From: Candidatus Gastranaerophilales bacterium
GTDB taxonomy: Bacteria > Cyanobacteriota > Vampirovibrionia > Gastranaerophilales > Gastranaerophilaceae
DNA length: 64,000 nucleotides
Direction of reading: 5' to 3'
Assembly: GCA_947625495.1 (NCBI GenBank)
Contig: CANQOQ010000002.1
Location: 58,306-122,305, forward strand
In this document: piece by piece, positions 1-8,784 of the stretch
Position numbering within the stretch: the stretch's first letter is position 1
How the letters are laid out: each line of letters starts with the position of its first letter
Position numbers and translations under genes: made by a program
The notes under the pieces: model-generated
What the model saw: the letters and a program-made list of their open reading frames with translations, nothing else
The model's database searches: none
Told to the model about the DNA's origin: nothing

Positions 1-682
1 TAGCAATAGGCATTTTATACTTATCTAAAACAGCCTTAAATTCATTATCATTAAGTATTTTATGATTAGGAGCATCATAAGGAGGTAAAAGCGGGAAATG
101 AAGAAATATCAATACGACATCATTTTTAGACTCGGATAAAAGTTCATCAAGCCAGCATAACTGTTCTTGAGTAATTTTACCGTTAGAGGAAATCCCTTTA
201 TTTTTTGCGCCGTCCAGAACTATAACTCTAAACCCCGGTTTAGGCTTAAAAGTATAATATGTTGAATCGAATTTATAATTAGGATTAACTTCTTTTAATA
301 TTTCAACATATTTAGCTTTAGTAAGAAAACCCGACGTAGTGGTATCATGGTTTCCCATAGCAAAATACCACGGGTAATTCATCGTGTTAAGAATTTCTGA
401 AACCGCATATAATGAATCTTTTTGTGGTTTATCAATAAGATCACCGGTTATAATAACAAAATCAACTTTTTTTTCACAATTAATCTGTTTAACGGCGTCT
501 AGAAGTAAAGGCCTTGTTTTTGATAATAATTTATAAGATGTATCTTCTTGGACTTGCGCAAAATGAACATCAGACAGCTGAACGAATTTAACTGTTCTTG
601 AAAAAGATGGTAAATCCGTTATAAAGAACATTAAGGCTACAATAAAAAATATATAAAAACAATCTTTTAAAAGCTTTTTCAT
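1..682 (-). CDS. Calcineurin-like metallophosphoesterase, 3' end outside window
   Basis: Read from the sequence, since the frame runs off base 1. The protein starts MKKLLKDCF with an N-terminal hydrophobic segment (about residues 6-22), so it is probably membrane-anchored or secreted. Metallophosphoesterase motifs follow in order: SDVHFAQ (D-x-H), GDLIDK (GD), GNHDTT (GNHD) and a later HFPLL histidine. These bind the dinuclear metal centre of the calcineurin-like superfamily; the substrate cannot be told. A -10 box TATAAT (689-694) lies 6 bases before the ATG, so the mRNA is probably leaderless. It is divergent from the S41 peptidase gene. Confidence 0.85.
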   Translation of the reverse strand, partial: MKKLLKDCFYIFFIVALMFFITDLPSFSRTVKFVQLSDVHFAQVQEDTSYKLLSKTRPLLLDAVKQINCEKKVDFVIITGDLIDKPQKDSLYAVSEILNTMNYPWYFAMGNHDTTTSGFLTKAKYVEILKEVNPNYKFDSTYYTFKPKPGFRVIVLDGAKNKGISSNGKITQEQLCWLDELLSESKNDVVLIFLHFPLLPPYDAPNHKILNDNEFKAVLDKYKMPIA

Positions 683-688
683 AAGAAA

Positions 689-694
689 ATTATA
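689..694 (-). promoter_or_regulatory. -10 box of the metallophosphoesterase gene (leaderless type)
   Basis: TATAAT on the minus strand, ending 6 bases before the ATG at 682. No ribosome-binding site fits between them. The -35 region is weak (TTATAC-like, 17 bases away). Confidence 0.45.
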
Positions 695-726
695 TCAAAA
701 AAAAATTTATTGTATAAAATAAAAAT

Positions 727-1974
727 ATGAAACATACGGAAGTAAAAATTAAATCAATAATAATATATACAATTATAATCTTTGTGTTAGTAGTGTGTGC
801 AGATATAATAATAAGTCCCAAAAGGATTATACAATGCAAAATACTGCCAAAGCAATTAAACAGCTTGACTTATACTCAAAAAATCGCACCTCAAAGACTA
901 TACATAAATGTATGGCGCATTGTAAAAAATGAATATGCCGATAAAACAATGAATAACCAGAATTGGTATAAATGGCGCAACAGATATTTAAAATATATAA
1001 AGACGGACGAAGATGCCTATCTTGCAATAAATACGATGTTATCAAGCCTAAATGACCCTTATACCAAATTTTTTCCGCCCGAAATGTTTTTTAAACAAGA
1101 AGAAATTATGGATTCTACCGTATCAGGAATTGGTATTATTGTTGACAAAACAAATAACGGTCTTGTCGTTAAAAGTGTTATCAATAATTCTTCGGCTGAA
1201 AAAAATGACATAAGAATCAATGACATTATTATAAAAATCAATAATAATGATGTTTTATCCAACCAACTTGAAGAAATTTTAAAATCAAAAGATTTTGTTG
1301 AAAATAAAACAATAAATCTGACAATAAAAAGAAATAACAAAATTTTAAATAAAAAAATTAATAAATCAAAAATTCCCATTGAAACAATGAAATATGAAAT
1401 AACAAAAGAGAATATAGCAATAGTAACAATAAGAACAATAATGGGAACAAAAGCGGTAAATGATTTTGCTGATATACTTGAAAAAACGAATAATACTAAT
1501 GCGATGATAATAGATTTAAGAGATAATTACGGCGGAGTATTGTCAAATGCCATAGAAATGGCAAACGAAATGCTCAATAACCAAATTATAGTAAATATAG
1601 AATCCAAAAATAATAAAATACAAATATACGCTGACAGTGAAAATAAATACAAAAACAAACCCGTAATAATACTTGTAAATAGGCATACCGCATCAGCGGC
1701 GGAGATATTGGCTGGTACTTTAAAAGAAAACTTGAATGCCGTACTGATAGGAGATTACACATACGGCAAGAATGCGATTCAACAAGTTATACCACTGCAT
1801 AATAATACGGGATTATTAATAACATCAGCAAAATATCTGCTTCCGTCAGGGAAAGACATTCATCTAAAAGGAATAACTCCAGATATATATATGAGCAGTA
1901 AGAAATATACAAATAAAGAAGTAAAAGAAGCCGCCGTAAAATTAGCCAATAAGATAGTGAAAAAAAACATATAA
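727..1974 (+). CDS. S41 family C-terminal processing peptidase (CtpA-like)
   Basis: Periplasmic or cell-surface serine protease of the CtpA/Prc family, which trims C-termini of exported proteins. It has an N-terminal signal/anchor helix (about residues 10-28), an S41 N-terminal helical region, a PDZ domain (about 130-215, with SGIGIIVDK and INDIIIKIN) and the S41 core. NRHTASAAEILAG carries the catalytic Ser and GDYTYGKNAIQ the catalytic Lys. At 415 residues it is of normal length. A TATAAA box (713-718) lies 8 bases before the ATG and there is no clear Shine-Dalgarno, so a leaderless start is likely. A probable 6S RNA gene starts 17 bases after its stop codon. Confidence 0.9.
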   Translation: MKHTEVKIKSIIIYTIIIFVLVVCADIIISPKRIIQCKILPKQLNSLTYTQKIAPQRLYINVWRIVKNEYADKTMNNQNWYKWRNRYLKYIKTDEDAYLAINTMLSSLNDPYTKFFPPEMFFKQEEIMDSTVSGIGIIVDKTNNGLVVKSVINNSSAEKNDIRINDIIIKINNNDVLSNQLEEILKSKDFVENKTINLTIKRNNKILNKKINKSKIPIETMKYEITKENIAIVTIRTIMGTKAVNDFADILEKTNNTNAMIIDLRDNYGGVLSNAIEMANEMLNNQIIVNIESKNNKIQIYADSENKYKNKPVIILVNRHTASAAEILAGTLKENLNAVLIGDYTYGKNAIQQVIPLHNNTGLLITSAKYLLPSGKDIHLKGITPDIYMSSKKYTNKEVKEAAVKLANKIVKKNI

Positions 1975-1979
1975 TATGA

Positions 1980-1985
1980 TATAAT
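1980..1985 (+). promoter_or_regulatory. -10 box of the putative 6S RNA
   Basis: Perfect TATAAT just after the S41 stop codon. Six bases separate it from base 1992, the first base of the closing stem of the predicted RNA, which is the expected distance to a transcription start. The -35 is not convincing (TAGTGA, 1955-1960). Confidence 0.6.
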
Positions 1986-1991
1986 GTTAAT

Positions 1992-2154
1992 GCTCTATAC
2001 GGGTATTTATTTTGTTCCTACATCTTGATTAATAGGGAAAGAAGACTCTCATAACAATGCAGTAGACCTGCCATCGCAGCAGGAAACGGATTTGTTAAGG
2101 CGCTTACCCACCTGTGGAGCTTTCACAGGTAACAAAATCATACTTGTATAGGGC
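1992..2154 (+). ncRNA. ssrS: Probable 6S RNA
   Basis: A 163-nt non-coding stretch folds by hand into the 6S rod. The closing stem is GCTCTATAC (1992-2000) with GTATAGGGC (2146-2154). It continues as ATTTTGTT with AACAAAAT (2131-2138). A large central bubble has a small hairpin in its 3' strand, ACCTGTG with CACAGGT (2110-2130). The apical arm uses TAACAA with TTGTTA and CCTGC with GCAGG. 6S RNA mimics an open promoter and sequesters the housekeeping RNA polymerase holoenzyme. Length, shape and the TATAAT box ending 6 bases upstream fit. SRP RNA was considered, but its conserved GGAAGGAAGC-type loop is absent. The family call rests on shape, not a covariance search. Confidence 0.65.
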
Positions 2155-2469
2155 TTAATTATATGAAAAATATCTTTCAAAATCTACATCGTCAAAATTA
2201 CACAAAAGCCTATATACATCATCATCTTCATCCATTTTCTGGAATTTATATTCATCAAATTTCCATAATTTTGGATTAATTCCGCATACCCTTATAATTT
2301 CTTTATCAAGCAGGATATTAAGTTTTTTCTTAACAATATCCAGAGGCATTTCAAGCAATTTAGAAAGTTCGACAGCAGAAATTCCCTCGGCTCTCGAGCA
2401 TTTTTCGGGAGTGAGAAACATAAGTTCAAGACCTACTTTTTTTAATTCTGTGTCTTCTATTGTATCCAT
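2155..2469 (-). CDS. Small winged-helix-like protein, unknown function
   Basis: A 104-residue acidic protein. Residues about 28-65 (GISAVELSKLLEMPLDIVKK, then LNILLDKEIIRV) look like a MarR/DprA-type winged helix-turn-helix, in which a recognition helix is followed by a wing. The C-terminus is rich in Asp and aromatics. A GGAT sequence precedes the ATG at normal distance. The stop codon starts at the base next to the last base of the putative 6S RNA on the opposite strand, so the two transcripts converge. A DNA-binding regulator is likely, but I do not recognise the family. Confidence 0.6.
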   Translation of the reverse strand: MDTIEDTELKKVGLELMFLTPEKCSRAEGISAVELSKLLEMPLDIVKKKLNILLDKEIIRVCGINPKLWKFDEYKFQKMDEDDDVYRLLCNFDDVDFERYFSYN

Positions 2470-2563
2470 TTTCTTATCCGTTATTCAAATGTCATGTTCG
2501 GCAGTTTTTTAAAATACTTTAATTTATTTTACTTTAAATATATTTTTTTTTCTTTAATTATTG

Positions 2564-2569
2564 TACAAT
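2564..2569 (+). promoter_or_regulatory. -10 box of the glycosyltransferase cluster
   Basis: TGTACAAT just upstream of the first gene of the 10-kb cluster. Transcription would start near 2575, within the first possible start codon (ATG 2574). That favours the next ATG, at 2595, as the real start. Confidence 0.4.
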
Positions 2570-2594
2570 CATTATGGTTAATCGGGAACTTTTT

Positions 2595-4712
2595 ATGGCA
2601 GAGTACAATATTTGTTACAGTTTAGATTCAAAATATGCTGAGCAGCTTGCTGTTTCCATTTCTTCCATATTAAGAAATTCATTAGATAATGAAAATATCA
2701 GATTTTATATTCTTGATGGCGGATTAACAAAGCAGGATAAAACAAATATAGAATTATTAAAAAATATTAAGAATTTTGAAATTAACTATATTGAAATAAA
2801 TCCGTCAGAGTTTAAGAACTGCCCATTGTTAAAGGATAAAGATAACAAATATAAAAAATATCACGTCACGCTTCCTACATATTTCAGGTTCAAGCTGGCT
2901 TCAATATTTGATAAATCAGATAAAATTTTATATTTGGACTGCGATGTAATAATAAATAAATCATTAAAAACACTTTACGAAACAAATATAAAAGATACGG
3001 CGGCCTTAATGGTTTTGGATGCCGAAAGCAAAAGAGAAGCTGAAAGATTAAATTTAGAAAAATATTGTAATGCCGGTGTAATGCTTATTAATCTTGACTA
3101 TTGGCGAAAAAACAATGTAGAACAAAGGCTGTTTGATTATGCAAAAAACAATGCCGATAAAATATTATGGCAGGATCAGGATGTTATAAATGCCGTATTA
3201 GAAAACGAAATAAAAACCATAGATAACAAATGGAATTTCCAATATTTTCAATATGAAAATATTGATATAGAGAAACTTCCGAAAATCGGGATTTTTCATC
3301 TTGCCGGAAGATTTAAGCCTTGGCTTATGGCTTTTGAACACCCTTTGTATGATCTTTATTATTTTTATCTCGCTAAGACCGCTTGGAGAAACAAAATAAT
3401 CAAATACAAAGAGAATGCAAGCGGTAAAACTTTAAAAAATAATATTGGCGGCAATATTACAAATATACTTGTTAATGCTACTGATGAAGATATTCAAAAA
3501 ATTTATTCGGAAATAAACAAAATATATGAACTTAAATCCGATTTAACCTCTCAAACCGATGAAAAAGTTTCTAAAGTTTATGATGAAATTTCTAAAAACT
3601 ATGACTATACTAATCAGCTTTCAAATGAGCTTAAATCCTCAATTATTGACTCCGAGCAGCGCTCTAATGACTCTATTAACTCGCTTAAATCCGATTTAAC
3701 CTCTCAAACTGATGAAAAAGTTTCTAAAGTTTATGATGAAATTTCTAAAAACTATGACTATACTAATCAGCTTTCAAATGAGCTTAAATCCTCAATTATT
3801 GACTCCGAGCAGCGCTCTAATGACTCTATTAACGCTCTTAAATCTGATTTAAATGCTCAATCTGACGAAAAGGTTTCTAAAGTCTACGATGAAATTTCTA
3901 AAAACTATGATTATACCAATCAATTATCTGATGAACTGAAATCTTCTATTATTGACTCTGAGCAGCGCTCAATCGGCTCTATTAACTCTCTTAAATCTGA
4001 TTTAACCTCTCAAACCGATGAAAAGGTTTCTAAAGTCTACGATGAAATTTCTAAAAACTATGATTACACTAATAAATTATCAAATGAGCTTAAATCTTCA
4101 ATTATTGACTCTGAACAGCGTTCAATCGGTTCTATTAACTCTCTTAAATCCGATTTAACCTCTCAAACCGATGAAAAAGTATCTAAAGTCTATGACGAAA
4201 TTTCTAAAAACTATAAATACACGGAAGAACTTGTTAATAAAGCTGAAAATAATACAAAAGCAAACATAAATGAAATACAAACAATGAAATTTGATATTTC
4301 TAATAAGGCAAAAGATTTATATATATACATGAATGAACAATTTACCGGTTTATTCAGCGAATTTAACGAAAGCCATAAACTTTTAAATGATAAGATTGAA
4401 AATAAAAGTATTGAAAATAATAAAAAACTTGAATCTGCCGTTGAAAACACTAAAGTGTTTAATCAAGAATTGAAAAATAATACGGAATCTGCCATAAATA
4501 CTTTTAATGAAAAACTGCAAACCATAGAAAACCAATATAAACAACATATATCAGAACTGCAAAATACTTTTAACGAGCAGCTAAACAGTCAAAGAGTTAA
4601 ATATGAAAAAAAATTATCAGACTTAGAAAATATAATTGCTGCCTTTGAAAACAAATATGAATTAAAAAAAGAAAGTATTTTTGATAAATTAAAAAAGAGC
4701 ATGAAAAAATGA
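2595..4712 (+). CDS. GT8 family glycosyltransferase with C-terminal coiled-coil repeats
   Basis: Retaining sugar-nucleotide transferase of family GT8 (LgtC-like). Numbered from the alternative ATG at 2574: LYLDCDV holds the metal-binding DxD (122-124), CNAGVMLINLDYW follows at about 165, then WQDQDVIN at about 199 and HLAGRFKPW at 242-250, all typical of GT8. After about residue 320 the protein becomes a tandem array of a 51-residue repeat (four copies and a partial fifth), then more coiled coil to a basic end. I prefer the start at 2595 because a -10 box sits only 4 bases before ATG 2574, a GGGA precedes 2595, and GT8 proteins begin close to this point. Its stop overlaps the next gene by 4 bases. 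Confidence 0.88.
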   Translation: MAEYNICYSLDSKYAEQLAVSISSILRNSLDNENIRFYILDGGLTKQDKTNIELLKNIKNFEINYIEINPSEFKNCPLLKDKDNKYKKYHVTLPTYFRFKLASIFDKSDKILYLDCDVIINKSLKTLYETNIKDTAALMVLDAESKREAERLNLEKYCNAGVMLINLDYWRKNNVEQRLFDYAKNNADKILWQDQDVINAVLENEIKTIDNKWNFQYFQYENIDIEKLPKIGIFHLAGRFKPWLMAFEHPLYDLYYFYLAKTAWRNKIIKYKENASGKTLKNNIGGNITNILVNATDEDIQKIYSEINKIYELKSDLTSQTDEKVSKVYDEISKNYDYTNQLSNELKSSIIDSEQRSNDSINSLKSDLTSQTDEKVSKVYDEISKNYDYTNQLSNELKSSIIDSEQRSNDSINALKSDLNAQSDEKVSKVYDEISKNYDYTNQLSDELKSSIIDSEQRSIGSINSLKSDLTSQTDEKVSKVYDEISKNYDYTNKLSNELKSSIIDSEQRSIGSINSLKSDLTSQTDEKVSKVYDEISKNYKYTEELVNKAENNTKANINEIQTMKFDISNKAKDLYIYMNEQFTGLFSEFNESHKLLNDKIENKSIENNKKLESAVENTKVFNQELKNNTESAINTFNEKLQTIENQYKQHISELQNTFNEQLNSQRVKYEKKLSDLENIIAAFENKYELKKESIFDKLKKSMKK
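3531..4210 (+). repeat. 153-bp in-frame tandem repeat (4 full copies + partial)
   Basis: Copies start at 3531, 3684, 3837, 3990 and 4143, exactly 153 bases (51 codons) apart; the fifth diverges after about 67 bases. Copies 1 and 2 are almost identical in DNA, with a silent CCGAT/CTGAT change and a different last codon, so the duplication is recent. The encoded unit contains EKVSKVYDEISKNYDYT and is predicted helical. Confidence 0.95.
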
Positions 4713-5806
4713 ATACCCAAAAAATATCAATAGCTGTTATATATAAAAGAGATGATGAAAGAATAAAAGAATTTCTTTCTAAATTAATAAATCAAACATT
4801 CAAAGATATGGAAATTATCTTAGGTGCCTACGGAGACGGAGACTATACCCCCGAATTAATCAATTCATCTAAAATTAAACATATTAATTTTCCTGAAAAT
4901 AATGATTTCGAATCCGTTAAATATGCACTAATTAATTTATTATCCGGAGAATATATCTGTATTCTTTCTCCCGAAACGACTATAACAGAAGATTATATCC
5001 AAAATCTTTATACCGAAACTTTCAAAAATAACTGCTCAAAAGCAGAAATAAAGCAAAATAAACTTTATAAAAGAAATTTTATTGAGAATAATTCAAATAT
5101 TGAAGAACTGATTAATAATAAATACCAAAAAGGATTTGAAGAACTTAAAATTTCACAAAAAGAACAATTAGATGAATTCTATAAAAATACCGATACTGCT
5201 ATAAATAATAAAGTTTATGACTTAACAATCAGATTTAATAACCTTGAAAAAAATATATATGACAAAGAAAAACAAATAGAAGAAAATACCAAAAATATTA
5301 CACAAAATGCTATGAATTCCATTCAGGAGAATAACTCTCATATATACTCAGATATTTCAAAAGTTTATGATTTTATTAACTCAGAATCTAATAAAAGAGG
5401 AGAAGAAATTAATAAAATATATAATGAAATTACCAATAATTATAAATATACCGAAAATTTAATTAATGAAACAAAAGAAGAATTCAGAAATGAAATCAAT
5501 CAGATTTACAACAAAATTAATGAAACGGTTAACGAGCAAAAAGTAATGTATAATAATCTCGAAAAACTGGTTGAAGTAACCAGAGACGAATTAACCGAAA
5601 AAATGGAAATACTGTCAGGTTTTAATCCTTCAGAATCCAAAACTAATATAAATACAATTTCACAAATAAACTCACTTGAAAAAACCATTCAAAATAATAT
5701 AGATAAAATATATCTGGCAATAAACGAGAATAATTCAAAATTTTATAATGAACTTTCAAATTTATACAGAGAATTAAACGAGAGAATAATGAAAAACGGA
5801 AGATAG
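4709..5806 (+). CDS. Degenerate GT2-like domain fused to a long coiled coil
   Basis: Residues 1-100 follow the GT2 GT-A fold (KISIAVIYKRDDERI, then LINQTFKDMEIILGAYGDGD). The catalytic landmarks are gone: the VNDGSTD segment is GAYGDGDY and the FIDSDD metal site is ILSPETT. The acceptor half (WNKIYK ... FEDGPFF) is missing. The rest, about 115-365, is coiled coil with ISKVYDFIN and NKIYNEITNNYKYT, closely like the repeat unit of the preceding GT8 protein. It is probably a non-catalytic partner or scaffold. It overlaps the gene before by 4 bases and ends 1 base before the next. Confidence 0.75.
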   Translation: MNTQKISIAVIYKRDDERIKEFLSKLINQTFKDMEIILGAYGDGDYTPELINSSKIKHINFPENNDFESVKYALINLLSGEYICILSPETTITEDYIQNLYTETFKNNCSKAEIKQNKLYKRNFIENNSNIEELINNKYQKGFEELKISQKEQLDEFYKNTDTAINNKVYDLTIRFNNLEKNIYDKEKQIEENTKNITQNAMNSIQENNSHIYSDISKVYDFINSESNKRGEEINKIYNEITNNYKYTENLINETKEEFRNEINQIYNKINETVNEQKVMYNNLEKLVEVTRDELTEKMEILSGFNPSESKTNINTISQINSLEKTIQNNIDKIYLAINENNSKFYNELSNLYRELNERIMKNGR

Positions 5807-5807
5807 A

Positions 5808-7595
5808 ATGCCAAAAGTATCAATAATAATACCATTTAATAATGTAGAAACATACATAAGAGAGTGTTTAGATAGTGTTTTAAGTCAAACACTTGATGAT
5901 ATTGAAATAATATTGGTAAATGATGCTTCATCTGATAAATCAAGAGAAATAGCCCAAGAATATATTGAAAAAGATTCGAGAATAAAGATAATAGACCTAA
6001 AAGAAAGAAAAGGGCAAGGATATGCCAGAAATCGTGCCATTGAAATTGCACAAGGTGAATATATAGGTTTTGTTGACTCGGATGATAAAATTGAACCGGA
6101 CATGTTTTTTGAGCTTTATAATAAAGCGAAAGAAAACGATAATGATATAGTAATCTGTCAAGCCAGAGAATATGATGATATAAATGCGAAATTCATTTTA
6201 TCCGGTTATTACTCGCTTAAAGAGCTTGAAAAAATGTCAAATAAAGTTTTCAGCGCTAAAGATATTAAAGATGTTATCTTAAAATTAAATGTAGTATTAT
6301 GGAACAAAATATATAAAAGAGAATACCTTTTAAAAACCGGAGAAAAATTTCCGGAAGGTTTTATTTATGAAGACTTACCTTTCTTTTTTGCTACATTTCT
6401 TCCCGCAGAACGTATTCAAATAGTTTGGAAAAATCTTTATATTTACAGAATTAACCGCAAAAATTCCACAATGGTTCAATTTAATAAAAAAATTCTGGAT
6501 AGACCATATATGGTCTCTTTAACTTATGAAAAATTAAAACAATTTGACTTTTTATCCGATATGACGGATAAAATCAAAGGCTGGATTATAGATGATTTAT
6601 TCCACAGGTATTCACTTTTGCAGGAAAATTATCAAAAAGAATACTTTTTTTTAATGAAAAAGATTTTTCAAAATCTGGATATTAATGATTCAGATGATAT
6701 TAAATGGAAAAAAGTATACTATTTTGAAGGTTATAAACTTGTTGTAAACAATAATTTTGAAGACTTTAATCAAAAAGTTTTCAATTTATATACAGATATT
6801 CACATTATTGAAGATAAAATATTATCAAAGGTTTATAACAGATTAGAAACAGACAGTTTAATAAATGACATCTATTTAGAAATAAACACAATTTACAATT
6901 ATATCAGCAATAATATTGAAAAAAATTCAGAAATTTTAACTAAAAAATTTGATAATGAATTAAATTATATAGCAGAAAATAATACAAAATTAAAACTTGA
7001 AATTCAAGAATCTCAAACAAAAGCAAAAGAAGAATTAAAAAATGTATATGAGGAGATTTCATTTAATCAGGAAAAACTATTAGAAATTTTAAATCTAAAC
7101 CTCAAAAATACAAAAGATGACATAGAAAACGAATTACATCAAAATATCAACGACATAAAGCTGCTTGGACAGGAAAAAACAGATGATTTATATTCGCAAA
7201 TAAATAACTCAAAAGAAGAATTATACAAAAAAACAACCGATGATTATAAATCTTTAACTAATATAATTGAAGCCAAAATTAATTCAATAAAAAACGAAAC
7301 AGAACTTGAAAACAAGAATTTATCAGATGGTATATATAAAGAAATAAACAATATTAAAAATGAATCAGATAATAACATTAAAAAGCTTGATAAAGAAATA
7401 AATTCAAATAAAGAAGAAATTAAAACTATTTTAGAAAACAAAATAAAAGAAATAGAAAAAAATTTTGAAGAGAAACTGTCTTTGCAAAAAAGCGAATATG
7501 AAAATAAAATAAAAGAGCTAAACTCAAAGATAGAATATCTGTCAAAAAGCCCGATTAAAAGATATATGGAAAATTTAAAAAATAAAAATGCCTAA
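5808..7595 (+). CDS. GT2 glycosyltransferase with C-terminal coiled coil
   Basis: Inverting GT-A glycosyltransferase of family 2, acting in the cytoplasm on surface glycan precursors. PKVSIIIPFNNVETYI starts the nucleotide-binding half; VNDASSD (38-44) and GFVDSDD (DxD at 90-92) bind nucleotide sugar and metal. The acceptor half has LWNKIYKREYL, FPEGFIYEDLPFFF and IYRINRKNS, shared with the other GT2 proteins of the cluster. Residues about 340-590 are coiled coil (INDIYLEINTIYNYISNNIE and onward). The last 8 bases overlap the next gene. The sugar and acceptor cannot be deduced. Confidence 0.9.
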   Translation: MPKVSIIIPFNNVETYIRECLDSVLSQTLDDIEIILVNDASSDKSREIAQEYIEKDSRIKIIDLKERKGQGYARNRAIEIAQGEYIGFVDSDDKIEPDMFFELYNKAKENDNDIVICQAREYDDINAKFILSGYYSLKELEKMSNKVFSAKDIKDVILKLNVVLWNKIYKREYLLKTGEKFPEGFIYEDLPFFFATFLPAERIQIVWKNLYIYRINRKNSTMVQFNKKILDRPYMVSLTYEKLKQFDFLSDMTDKIKGWIIDDLFHRYSLLQENYQKEYFFLMKKIFQNLDINDSDDIKWKKVYYFEGYKLVVNNNFEDFNQKVFNLYTDIHIIEDKILSKVYNRLETDSLINDIYLEINTIYNYISNNIEKNSEILTKKFDNELNYIAENNTKLKLEIQESQTKAKEELKNVYEEISFNQEKLLEILNLNLKNTKDDIENELHQNINDIKLLGQEKTDDLYSQINNSKEELYKKTTDDYKSLTNIIEAKINSIKNETELENKNLSDGIYKEINNIKNESDNNIKKLDKEINSNKEEIKTILENKIKEIEKNFEEKLSLQKSEYENKIKELNSKIEYLSKSPIKRYMENLKNKNA

Positions 7596-8781
7596 GATAT
7601 CAGTAATAGTTCCCGTATATAATGTTGAAAAATACTTAAAACAATGTTTGGAAAGTATTATAAATCAAACATTTAAAGATATAGAGATAATATGCGTTAA
7701 TGACGGCTCACTTGATAAATCACGAAAAATACTTGAAGAATATAAAAATAAAGATTCAAGAATAAGAATAATAGATAAAAAAAACGGCGGATTATCATCA
7801 GCCAGAAATGCAGGATTGAGGTTTTCAACAGGTGAATATATAAGTTTTATTGATTCAGACGACTGGATTGATGAAACAATGTTTGAAAAACTTTATAACA
7901 ATATAACCAAAATGAATACCGATATATCAATATGCGCAGTTCACAGGTTTGATGAAAAAAAATCTCAAATTGATGATTCCAATCCCTATTTTACATTGGA
8001 GTATTTTAACGAAACATTTGATAATAAGGTATTTTCATATAAAGATACAACGCATTTTTTAATGGATGTATGCGTAATGGCATGGAACAAATTGTACAGA
8101 AAGAGTTTCTTAGATGAATTAGGAGTGGAATTTCCTGAAGGCTTAATCTTTGAAGATGGACCCTTCTTTTTCTCCATATTTTTTAAAACAAACCGTGTTT
8201 CTATTATAAGAGATTTTTTATACTATTACAGAATAAACAGAAAAGGCTCTATTGTCCAAAAAGGCGGAAAACATTTTATTGATATCATTGATGTTGTTGA
8301 TTTAATGTATAATTCAATTAAAGACACACCCGTATTTGATGAAATAAAATCAGAATTTTTAAAACGAAAAATAAATGACATTGTATACAGATACGGCCTA
8401 GTTAATATCTTTTATAAATGGAAATTTTATAGAAAAATAAAAAATAAAAAATACTTATTCGATGATGATGTCTTTAAGGAAGAATCAACTACAAAAGAAC
8501 TTCAATTAATTTATCTTAAATTAATTGAAATGCGAGATAAAAATAATATTATCAGATTCTATAAAAACAAATATAAAATCAAATTTATGTATAAAATAAT
8601 GCAAATTTTATATACAGAAGAAAATATATATTATTTAAAATACAGAAAATTAATTTTAAGAATAAAAAAACATCCAAAAATATGCGATATATGGTACCAA
8701 GATGACAGAATATATGTTGTACTATTTTATAGGATAAAATTTAATTTTAAATTTGAATATTCAAAATTGGAACAGAGTTAA
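7588..8781 (+). CDS. GT2 glycosyltransferase, no coiled coil
   Basis: A 397-residue GT2 enzyme. ISVIVPVYNVEKYLKQ begins the catalytic domain, with VNDGS (38-42) and FIDSDDW (DxD 89-91), then MAWNKLYRKSFL, FPEGLIFEDGPFFF and YYRINRKGS in the acceptor half. The C-terminus is basic and aromatic (KYRKLILRIKKHPKI), a common way for such enzymes to sit on the membrane. It lacks the coiled-coil tail of its neighbours and is very similar to the next gene, so the pair looks like a tandem duplication. It overlaps the preceding gene by 8 bases. Confidence 0.9.
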   Translation: MPKISVIVPVYNVEKYLKQCLESIINQTFKDIEIICVNDGSLDKSRKILEEYKNKDSRIRIIDKKNGGLSSARNAGLRFSTGEYISFIDSDDWIDETMFEKLYNNITKMNTDISICAVHRFDEKKSQIDDSNPYFTLEYFNETFDNKVFSYKDTTHFLMDVCVMAWNKLYRKSFLDELGVEFPEGLIFEDGPFFFSIFFKTNRVSIIRDFLYYYRINRKGSIVQKGGKHFIDIIDVVDLMYNSIKDTPVFDEIKSEFLKRKINDIVYRYGLVNIFYKWKFYRKIKNKKYLFDDDVFKEESTTKELQLIYLKLIEMRDKNNIIRFYKNKYKIKFMYKIMQILYTEENIYYLKYRKLILRIKKHPKICDIWYQDDRIYVVLFYRIKFNFKFEYSKLEQS

Positions 8782-8784
8782 ACT

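Noticed and set aside
1992..2154. SRP RNA (ffs)
   Set aside because: The conserved GGAAGGAAGC-like apical loop of SRP RNA is absent; the bubble with a 3' hairpin fits 6S RNA better.
3531..4210. Regularly spaced repeat as a CRISPR array
   Set aside because: The 153-bp units are contiguous, in frame and translated within a glycosyltransferase; there are no unique spacers and no cas genes.
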